Source: Episyrphus balteatus | Taxonomy: Eukaryota; Arthropoda; Insecta; Diptera; Syrphidae | Direction: 5' to 3' | Assembly: GCF_945859705.1 (NCBI RefSeq) | Contig: NC_079138.1 | Span: 7,068,001 to 7,132,000, forward strand | Length of the DNA: 64,000 nt | In this document: positions 48,401 to 58,100 of the stretch, in pieces | Layout of the letters: the number at the start of each line of letters is the position of its first letter | How positions within the stretch are numbered: position 1 is the stretch's first letter | The notes under the pieces: model-generated | Told to the model about the DNA's origin: nothing | Seen by the model: only the letters and a program-made list of their open reading frames with translations | Database searches by the model: none | Position numbers and translations under genes: made by a program

Positions 48401-50034
48401 AACTGTTTTATTTTTTTTTTGAAGTGAAAACTTCTTTAGTATCGTAGTGATTTGAAACAAGATGAAACGAAAACGCGACACGACTTCAACTTGTTATAAC
48501 TTTTTTGTTTTAATAGATAGATGAATGAAATTTGTACTGTAGATAGGTAATTAAATAAATTATAATTGTACAAAATGTCAATTAATTTCATATTCAAAAT
48601 TCAGAGATAACGGTAAAAAGATGTTCTTTTCCAACAAACGTTATATCTTTTGATGTAGTGCACATACAAATTTGATTTAAATTTAATACGCATGCTGATA
48701 ACATAACCTTTTATTTGATATATCACACATAACGTTACGTGCTCTACAAGTTACACAATCTTAAATTGAAAACAATTTAAAAATACCTCAAAACACCTGT
48801 GGTGATCTGTTGGCGATGACCAGCTACCAGTGTAGGAAGTACCGTAATCTCAGTCTGGAAATTCGACATGGTTGACTTTAAAAAATTCTAACTTCTCTTG
48901 TAGACATCTTTGAAATAAGATTTATACATCATTATACAAGGTGCAACAATAAGCTTTCACATGGTATAAAACTTTTTATAGGTTGTCAAACAAAAAAATT
49001 GATTTAATAGCATGAGAACATAAAAATAAATGTTTTTTTTTGCTTTTTGGATGAAATTTCATTGAGTTTAAAAAATTCTAGCTCTTTTTGTAGGTGTTGT
49101 ATAGACATGGTCGATATAAATATTTTGAGCTGATATATAATAAGCTGAATAATAAGCTTTCGGGTGATATACAATTTACTATAGGTGGGTGGATTTAAAG
49201 GTGATAGAATAAAAAAAAGTAGACTTTTTCGATTTTTTTTTGCAAGAAAAATGATTTTTTATGGTTTCACTTCTACCACGTGTGAATTGCACACATGATT
49301 TTTTTTTTGTTTGACTTTGCTTTGACAAAGCTCAATAAAGACTATGAGAAAAGTTAAACACGTACTCATAGAGGTGTGGAAACCACCGCCTCGCCTTTAA
49401 ATTGCCAACATTTCCAGTATAATAGCGATGCTTTTGTGCGGAACAACCGAACAAGTAAAATACGTACATAAACATATCTTTCTTTATGACATGAGTTATA
49501 ATCGCTCGTAAGCGATTGGAGAATAACGACCTGAATTTGGTTTTCTCTACAAAATTCCATTTATCTACTGCTTAGTACTTGATGTTGCTTTCAACTACAA
49601 CTTCTCTATTGAAAAAGTAGATCAAAGCAGCTTTAAGTACTAACAGTAGATAAATATTCCCAAGGGAATGCATCTAATGAATGAAATTGGGTCACAAACA
49701 TTTTTCTGTGTTGCACTAGTTTTGTTGGATTTCAAAATACATCAAATGAAACATTTTTACTCATAATAATACATTATTTCGATATATTTTTTAACACCTA
49801 ATGTAATAAGATCGAAATAATTTGACTATCATGTAAATTGTAATTTACATTTTTCCTTACAACAATTAGTACATTTACCAACTACTTTTCAAAATAAGTG
49901 GTAGTTTACTGAAATTTTGTGTGGAAGTTTGATGTTACCGTTTTTTTCATTCTGGGGATGACACCATAATTGCCGCCCCGGATGTCACTGCCACCCATTC
50001 TAGCTACGCCACTGCCCATGCCGGTGTTCACGTA
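48401..50034. other. Intergenic, with a diverged direct repeat and a hairpin
   Basis: About 48880-48985 and 49070-49190 are diverged direct copies (TTTAAAAAATTCTA, TTGTAG, AATAAGCTTTC). A hairpin with roughly 38-bp arms spans 49557-49653 (ATTTATCTACTG / CAGTAGATAAAT). GCTACGCCACTG near 50003 looks like an orphan hAT end. No gene. Confidence 0.45.
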
Positions 50035-50473
50035 TGTCGTTTTCCAAAATTCAAGGAGTGACACTCCTAACTATATAATCACTCCGAAAAGGAGTGATTT
50101 CAAATTCCAAAATTGAAAAAGGAGTGCATTTTTGGAGTGAATTCTTCACTCCCAAATTTTGAAGGAGCGACGGAGTGATTACCAATACTTCGACATTTGA
50201 CTTCATGGACTGCTTGTCAAATTGTTGGGTGGTTGTTTTAACTTTTTTTTGTGAAGGAAATTATATTTATTTACAAAAAAAATTCAATAAAGTATTGTAA
50301 AAAATCACTAAAAGTGAATTTAAAAGATTGTGTTATTATTTTATTCATTATTTCGTATTACAAACACATGCAAAGCAAACGTCAAATCACTCCACTTGTC
50401 AAATTCTTCGTGAACAAATTCCAAAATTGCACAAAAAAGGAGTGATTCACTCCCATAATTTTGGAAAACGACA
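50035..50473. mobile_element. MITE, TGTCGTTTTCCAAAATT termini
   Basis: TGTCGTTTTCCAAAATT mirrored by AATTTTGGAAAACGACA; 439 bp. Contains repeated GGAGTGA / TCACTCC in both subterminal regions. Target duplication unclear. Confidence 0.75.
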
Positions 50474-50527
50474 ATAAGAGGGCGTTCACATTGGGTGCGT
50501 TCACATACGCATAGATAAACTATCCAA

Positions 50528-50878
50528 TGTCGTTTTCCATTTGCTTTTGAGATTTTTGTGTAAAATCTCAGATTTTCCACTGCAAATAGAATATGAAATC
50601 TAGTTTTGTAATTGTGTACGAAATCTGTGTATAAAAAAAAACTTTTTAAAATAAAACAACAAAAAATGTTCAGACAAATTTCAAACAGAGGAGTGTGTGT
50701 GAAAGTGCGTGTGCTTGTATGCGTAAATCTTGATAAAAATCCAGATTCAGATTTTTGAATCTCAAGACGCAAATAGATCATGAAATCTGAGACTTTTCCA
50801 CTATTTTCTCTCTTCACCCCCCCTTTCAGCTGTCAGATTCACAAATCTCATTCTGAATCTTGTCAATAGAAAACGACA
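50528..50878. mobile_element. MITE, TGTCGTTTTC termini, second type
   Basis: TGTCGTTTTCCATTTGC at the left, AGAAAACGACA at the right; the interior repeats AAATCTCAGATTTT and AATCTGAG-type phrases in both orientations. It shares only its terminal decamer with the neighbour at 50035, suggesting the same transposase. Confidence 0.65.
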
Positions 50879-51393
50879 CAAGATACCTAAGTATCCGATA
50901 GGTTTGTGAACACGATATCGGATAGCTTTTCGTTGTTGTAAACTGTTAAAAATTAACAAAGAAACCAACCATTTTCTGTCAAAAAATAATCTGAAAGTAT
51001 CCGAGAATTTTTGGTATACCCCAGTAGGCTTGTGTAGTTCGCGAACGAACTAGTTCAATGAACTAGTTCATTTTGGTGAACTAGTGAACTTAGTTCACTT
51101 ACTTAGTTCAATTTAGTTCGCGAATAGCGAAAAAGATTTGTTTCAACAAACTAAACAGCAACCTAAAGCAGTCGTTATATGACATTACAAAATAGCTTGC
51201 GCTCACCTTACATTATCATTTTTTTTATATATTTTTTGGGTGAAAGGAAGTCCCATCTGAATAGGGAATTTTAAAATTTGGTCCTTGTCTCCTTGTCTTA
51301 TACGACGACAGCGCCCTTTTAACCCGACAGACGTTTAAAGAAGGGGTGCAGAAACCAAAGTGCATATGAAATTGCATCCAATTCTTTGTTAAA
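50879..51393. other. Non-coding, with a palindrome cluster at 51033-51125
   Basis: 51033-51125 is a dense run of GAACTAGTTC palindromes and TTAGTTCA repeats bounded by TTCGCGAA at both ends (GTTCGCGAAC / AGTTCGCGAA). The rest is featureless. Confidence 0.5.
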
Positions 51394-51541
51394 GCCTGGT
51401 ACGCTGCTCGCGCTAAATTTTAGCCAAGATAAAATTCCCATACAAGTTATCGATAATTTGTATGGGATCCATTTTAGCTCAGATAAAATTTTTCGATAAT
51501 TTGTATGGGAGCTAAAATTTAGCGCGAGCAGCGTACCAGGC
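51394..51541. mobile_element. TTAA-flanked palindromic MITE, 148 bp, copy 2
   Basis: GCCTGGTACGCTGCTCGCGC ends; left flank TTAAA, right flank TTAA (51542-51545). Carries TATCGATA at 51448-51455. A few substitutions from the other two copies. Confidence 0.85.
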
Positions 51542-51913
51542 TTAAGCGAAATCAGTTCTGCTCTACCTCAAGATTTAGATGTAAAACAAAAGGTCGCTTG
51601 CGCCAGTATCAGCGTTTCTTCTTCAAGCACCCCTTACTCTTATTTCTGAGAAAGAACAAAAAAACAAGTAGCATATCGTCGGTCTCATAAGAAAACCTCG
51701 TAACTCCACTTTTTTTCAAAAATGACTTTTGAATGCCATTCTTTAGGAAATATGTCAGCGGAGCAACCCAGAAAATTTGGGGTCATTCCGAAAACTCTAA
51801 ATAGATTTAAATTCAATTTTGCACAGCGCGCTTCTTCCCAACTACTCTGTTGTTTGTTTATAAGAAAACCTCGTAACTCCCAAAATCAAAATTTTACAGG
51901 AGAGACGAAAAAG

Positions 51914-53573
51914 TAATAGTAGGGGAGCCCGAGATGCTAAATTTGCAGTTACTCGAGCGCCATGGGGACCTATTGGATTGCGAAGATTAGGTTCTAAAAC
52001 GAAAAAAAGTATATGGAAGTTTTCCATTTAAGTGGGGATAAGAGCTTATAAACACGTTAAGGAAATGTAAAAAAAAACTGTCGCATTGAAATACTCGAGC
52101 GCGTCAGATATTAATAGGGTATACTCGCATTGGCTTTGTGATAACCGATATATATTAATCTGACGATAAGACAGTGGTGGGTGGCTACAAAAAGCGGTAG
52201 AAAAAATAAAAAAAAAAAAGTTATTCGAGCGTGTCAGATTTTGAGAGGGTACGTTCAGTAAACTCCAAATAGTGTTCAATTTGAATAACTGACGATTTGG
52301 ACGTGGCCTACACTTATAAATTATTTTTGAAAATGTAAAAAAAAATTGTTAACTTAAGTTACTCGAGCGCGTCAGATTTTTCTACTGTAGGTTCAGCTCG
52401 ATGTCAGAGTCACCCTAAATGATAATCTGACAATTATGTTAAGGTGTATTGCTAATCTGACAATTTGAAAAAAAAAATTAGACAGTTTTTGAATATAAAA
52501 CAATATTTTCGTTTCTTCTGGTTATTATACCTACTGAATGTTACACAAAATTTATATTATATACATATTATATACAAAGGTAAATCAATAATTTAATATT
52601 GATAATAACTGGATTCGTTTTCCAGGTTGTTTTTCAACTTTGTCGTCATCTCGTGTTTCTGTAAGCAAAAATGGTTATGATACTTACTTGATAATCTTTC
52701 CTTCGAATGATAAATTATTATTAAAAAGTAAACGTAATTAAAGTCATAAGTTTTGCTCGTCTGGTTAACGAAAGAAAAAAATACCCCGAATCTAAGAACA
52801 TTACGTAATGACCAGACGATCGGAGCTGCTATATTTATTAAAGATGGGGCTTTTGCTATAAAGTTAAGAATGTCACGTTATTCCTCGATACACAAATTTG
52901 AGTGTTGGACCGGTTTGGAAATTTTCCGATAGTGAATTCCATATAAAACGTCTTTTGGGGCTTATTCCCTTTGGCACGTTATTTTTTATCAACTTTAATG
53001 AATTCTGTATGATTTTTTTATGTCAATCTGTATCCACATAATAAGTGTAGGTAAATTAGATAAAAAAATTAAGATATTTCGACAAAAACCTTAAAAACTC
53101 GGCATTATGAACCAAAAAATTGTATTTTTTTTTACTGTACCTTCATGCTTTATCGATAATTTTGGCTATATTGCCCCATGAAAACCGTCAGATTATATGT
53201 TTTTCGTGTTCCTGATAAAATTCCCTTCAGAATAAAAAAAAAATTAATCGCGCTCGAGTATTTCGAGGTGACGTTTTTTTTTTACAACTTCGTGCCTCCG
53301 CCATTTTCTTATGCCTCACTCAAATTGTCAGATTATTGAAATATACACTTTTCTGGACGTACTTAACCTACCATTTCTTAATCTGACGCGCTCGAGTATT
53401 TCCGAGGATCGATTTTTTTTTACTAATCTGACGGGCTGCCCACAACACAGACCACTGTATCAAGCTTTTATATTTGGTAGGAGTACATTACTGAGTACAA
53501 GCTTTCTCCCCATATGATTTTCTGACGCGCTCGAGTAACGCGCGAAATCCCTTCCTGGGCTCCCCTACTATTA
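51914..53573. mobile_element. DNA transposon derivative with mirror-image subterminal arrays
   Basis: Ends TAATAGTAGGGGAGCCC / GGGCTCCCCTACTATTA, about 1.66 kb. ACTCGAGCGCGTCAGATT-like motifs occur in one orientation at 51951, 52093, 52223 and 52361, and inverted (TCTGACGCGCTCGAGTA) at about 53250, 53381 and 53521. The spacing is 130-142 bp on both sides. No transposase recognised. Confidence 0.8.
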
Positions 53574-53574
53574 T

Positions 53575-54132
53575 TATCCCATTTTGTAAGATGGCGGCTC
53601 CAGAGATGGCAGAGTAGATTAAGTCAGGTAATCTACTCGGTTAACTACTCGTAGTTAATCGAATAAACTACTCGCTTGATTTGTTTCATTTACTACCTAC
53701 ATTTGCTACGTGTAATAACAAAAAAAACGTTAAATTTCAAAAATATTAAAAAAAAAAATATTAACCAGCGAAAAATAGTGGACGGCAACTGCTGTGTTTT
53801 CTTGAGAATTAGGTTTAGTAAAGTAAAACCTTTTCACAGAAACCATCCCAAGTCAATCTGGTTTCAAATATTCTATTCAAATTCACACTATCACAGCTAT
53901 GTTTTTCGATTTGAATTGAACACTTTGACAATTTGGTGGTAAAATTGGCATTTCAAACTACATTTTGACGTCTAGCGCTACGTCTGTTACATTTGACTAC
54001 GTTAACTACATTAAACTACGTTTACTACCTCATTTATGTAGTAGACGTAACAAATGTAGAAAATAAAAAAAAATCGCATTTTTGCCATCTCTGGGCGGCT
54101 CTAATGATCATACCTTGTCTTTTTATACCATG
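53575..54132. repeat. Truncated MITE of the CATGGTATAAG family, split by a hAT element
   Basis: 53575-53600 plus 54102-54132 correspond, in reverse, to 36433-36485 of the intact copy; the join coincides with the hAT target duplication. Confidence 0.75.
53601..54093. mobile_element. Non-autonomous hAT element, CAGAGATGGCA termini
   Basis: CAGAGATGGCA / TGCCATCTCTG; 8-bp duplication GGCGGCTC at 53593-53600 and 54094-54101. 493 bp. Interior rich in GTAGTTAA / TTAACTAC phrases in both orientations (subterminal repeats). Confidence 0.9.
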
Positions 54133-54165
54133 CTCGCAACCGGCACTCGACGGATGAAAACTTAA

Positions 54166-54313
54166 GCCTGGTACGCTGCTCGCGCTAAAATTTAGCTGAG
54201 ATAAAATTCCCATACAAGTTATCGATAACTTGTATGGGATCCATTTTATCTCGGCTAAAAATTTTCGATAATTTGTATGGGAGCTAAAATTTAGCGCGAG
54301 CAGCGTACCAGGC
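54166..54313. mobile_element. TTAA-flanked palindromic MITE, 148 bp, copy 3
   Basis: Nearly identical to 34780-34927, TTAA at the left (54162-54165). TATCGATA at 54220-54227, about 500 bp from the DRE-like motif of the Arf promoter. Confidence 0.85.
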
Positions 54314-54368
54314 TTTATCGAAAAGTCAAAGAAAACAACAACAATTGACAGTAGCTACTTCCGACTCA

Positions 54369-54497
54369 ATAGGGGGCTCACATTGACCAACAAACCAGAC
54401 AGGCTGTCGGATGGGTGTTCACATGATCAAAACAGCATCAGATTAGACCAAATGGCGGCTGGTCTGTCCGGTAAGTTGATCAATGTGAATCCCCTAT
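54369..54497. mobile_element. Hairpin MITE, ATAGGGGGCTCACATTGA termini
   Basis: ATAGGGGGCTCACATTGACCAAC is mirrored imperfectly by GTTGATCAATGTGAATCCCCTAT; 129 bp. Sits inside a copy of the hairpin repeat seen at 31963-32041. Confidence 0.75.
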
Positions 54498-54718
54498 TCT
54501 GCCAATTCTGGCCTATTAGTCAGATCGCGATGACATCACAGCGAGATGTCAAAGATCTACCGAAAATACCTTGTTTCTGTTTATCAAGGACTCACATAAA
54601 TGTCAAAATGAGTCGGCGGAGTGAAGCCAATATAAAGCAGCACTGTAATATCAATCCTCCAACTCTCTCTCTCTCTCGTTCATATAAACTCTTTCAATAA
54701 ATATCGATTTATACAATT

Positions 54719-54726
54719 TATCGATA
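54719..54726. promoter_or_regulatory. DRE-like motif TATCGATA upstream of the Arf gene
   Basis: A perfect TATCGATA, with a partial AATATCGATTT about 25 bp earlier, lies some 430 bp before the Arf start codon. TATCGATA is the DREF-binding element common in promoters of housekeeping fly genes and also contains CGATA, the core recognised by BEAF-32. Placement near a short, repeat-free, purine-rich 5' region (54730-55150) fits a promoter; the transcription start is not visible. Confidence 0.45.
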
Positions 54727-55152
54727 ACATCATTCTGTATATTTTAGCCATCACTACACAAGTGTTGACGAGGAGAGAGAGCGAACTTCAGATGTTGTTC
54801 AGAAAGAACATTATTATTCTGAGAGCGAGATTGTTGTCCATTTTTCTCTTGTCGTCGGGAATTTTGCTTTCGTAGAATATTTTTTTAACTTTTTTTTGTA
54901 TTAAAAAAATATTTTCAAAAAATTTCCTCCTACCACCATTTAGCGTTATACACACCACATCCAACCACATTATTAAAATAAAAACGAATAAAATTTAATA
55001 ATTCTTTTGAGAACGACAATTTATGTCCAAAGTTTTTGTGTATCGGCATAAAAAAAAATTATTTATCGCCTCCAGTGCTCGCTAAAAAAAAACTACGTGG
55101 GAAATAGTCGTCGTCGTCAGAAAGCAGCAGAACAGAAGAAAGCAGAAAGAAA
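54727..55152 (+). promoter_or_regulatory. Probable promoter and 5' UTR of the Arf gene
   Basis: Repeat-free stretch between the last MITE and the Arf ATG, with GA-rich segments (GAGGAGAGAGAGCGAA near 54769) and an AG-rich run ending in GAAAGAAA just before ATG, a favourable fly start context. Boundaries inferred. Confidence 0.4.
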
Positions 55153-58100
55153 ATGGGTTTGACTATTTCCAGCCTCCTCACCCGCCTATTTGGCAAAAAA
55201 CAAATGCGGATATTAATGGGTAAGTTAATTAAAAAATCCTTTATCGTTTAGCCTGGAGGAGGTCGAACAGATACAGGTAGTAGTTGGTCTTTGTGCTTGT
55301 CCAGTTCTCTTCCAGGTCAAAAGAGTGTGCTTTCGCTTTGTTTTCTTTGTGTCCATTATTCAATAAAAATAGAACATTTTTGTATCGTCGTCATTTGCAC
55401 CACGGCCACAAAAAGCAAACGGCACGGGCTACATACATTTCCTTTCCATGTGAATATCATCATCAGGGCATCGTTGTCGTTATCGTAGTTGTCCACAAAA
55501 AAAAAAAAAAAAAACAATAACAACAACAAAACCTACGTGGTTATTGTATTTTGTACCTTCAACGACTTGGTGGATAACTCCAATCATTTCTGTTCTGTTA
55601 TATGTGTCGTCGTGGATACAAAAAAAAAATTAAATTATTAAAACACAATTCTGATGACTAAGTGATTGGTCTAGAATGCTGCCGGGAAAGGGGGAGGGAA
55701 TGGTAGGGTCACAAAACACAATTACATGAGAAGTTCTAAAAGATGTTGGAAGTTTTTTTGTTTTTTCTGTAATCTTGTAAAAATTCATTTATGGGAGGGT
55801 CACACAGTTGCATACAGAAGGAATGGTCTTTTTACTTTCTCAATAATGTGTCTTTGACGGTTTTGTGTGTAAATGCAGATTCATGTCTATTTGAAACTGC
55901 AAAACACGTTTAAGGTTTTGTTATCTATCTTTTGGTTTAGTACATTTTTTTTTTGTTAATTTGAGACTTGGCTTTCTCGTTTTGATCTTCTTCTGGAAGA
56001 ACTGTCATTCTGTGAATGTTGCTGCTTTGTTCCGTACTGTCACACTTAGTGACAAAGTTTTGATTCTCAAAAATAAAACAAATCTATTCATGATTTGAAA
56101 TCTTAAGACACTCCCATTAAATGTCAGTCAAATCATATGATTGTGTTTTTTTTTTGTGATAAAGTTCTTTGCTGAATAAAGTAACAGCTATCAGCTATAC
56201 TGAATAATGTCACAAAAAGTGAATTGGGAGAAATAAAGACTGGGTTAAATAACAATTTTTTGGATTCTTAAAAAGGCTCAGCGATTAAAAGTTGCTAAAT
56301 AAGTAATTTGATTAACTTATAAGTAAAAATTTCATTTAATTATTTTAAGCCCAAGTGCTTCTGGATTGTGGTTAATTTTAGCCTAAAAATCACACATACT
56401 TTGCTCAACTTATTCTTATTAGGTTTTTTTTATACAGGGTGCTTCATAATAGTCTAAGAGCCGACAGCAGATTTCTTACGCGAGAGGTAACCGGTGCTGT
56501 ATGTCGGTAACCGGTGTAATTAATGTCTAAAGAAATAGTAATGATGATACGCAAACAAATGGTACGAGCGACTATGATACGAATGTAACGATGTTACGAA
56601 TTCAAATGTTAGGAATACAAATGATCAGAATTTTGTGGAGGCTTTTTTTTGGGGATAGTATTCGATCTGGTATCCATGAGAGGAACGTTGTGAAATAATG
56701 ACAATAATGGAATGGAAGTGTTGTTATCTGATTGGTCAAACATTAATATATGTATAAGCCAAACAGAAGATGGGATTGGTTGAAAGTTTTATGTTTATAA
56801 AAACGAAAAAGAGGTCTGAGATGTAAAATGGTTTTGATATACATAAATGTTTGTAGAAATATTAAAATAAAAATAAAACTGTAGGGATGATAGGTGAAAA
56901 CATTTGGGCATTTTGCGAGCTTTGTAGGTCAAGTTTTTGTACTGGGTAAAAATATTGTTTCGAGATTTTGATACTGTCCGTACATTTGTGCGGTTGAGGG
57001 TCCACTTGTAAGTAGGTAAACATCGGCACAACCAAACGGATAGATCGAATTTCTTGAAGTTTGAGTATTTTTTTTTTATGTTAGTATCCCGGATTGATAG
57101 ATTTACTTCAAACTTAAAATTGTGCTTGATATTTTTGAAACTCATGTGAGAAGTTTTTAGGATTAAAAAAAAAAGGTAGAGTCTTCGTTGTCATTGCAAT
57201 TGAAAATTATTTAGGTACTTCTGTAATCTGTAAATGAAGTATCACTAAAAATTTCTGCCAACTCACGGTCTAACAATAAAAGCCAAACCCAAGTGTATCT
57301 CCTACCTGTTATGAAATCATGTTAAAAAAAAGTTTTATGAAATAAGATTTTATAATCTTTAAAGAACAACAAGGAATTGTGGGTGCTACTCCCAACCCTC
57401 TTATGAGTGGAGTGATATGTATTTCACGGGTCTCAGACCGCTATACCAATATATATATGTATGTATATATATATTTTTGTTTAAAAAAAAAATTTGAAAT
57501 CATTTCGTGAGTTTCTAAAAATATCAAGCAACAAGCAAGATTTCATGTTTGAAGTGATCCTTCGAATCCGTTTACGCTTGATACTGTTATATACAGGGTG
57601 TCCGGTAGAAAATGGATAAGCCTGAAATGGCTGATAGGTGCACTTTTGACTGTTCTGAAACCGAATAGAAGAAGTTTCTATCGCAACCAGTTTAGAAAAT
57701 ATTAGCTTTTTTTCGTTCACACCACGAATGAATGTGAATTTTATAAATTTCTTATTTTTATAATTTTCTACAATAAATTGGCCCACTACATAAGAATTTA
57801 AAAGTTTTTATAACTGTTGCATCTTTTCTTTTAAAAAAATTTGAAATTTGTTTTTCGATGCAAAATGTGAAAAAAAAAATTTATGAAACCTGTGGTATAA
57901 AAAAAATCCATAGGAACGTAGGTGGCCAACTTTTTTAAAAATATGCTCGTCCAAAGGGGATTGCAGATTGGTAAAAGTTTTTATCAAATCGAGAGTTACT
58001 AGGAAGTTATTGGTACCAAAAGGCAAAAAAAAGCCTATTAATTTAATAAATTATTTTAACTGTAAAATCTTAAGTTTTTCACATTGCTGCCACAAATGCA

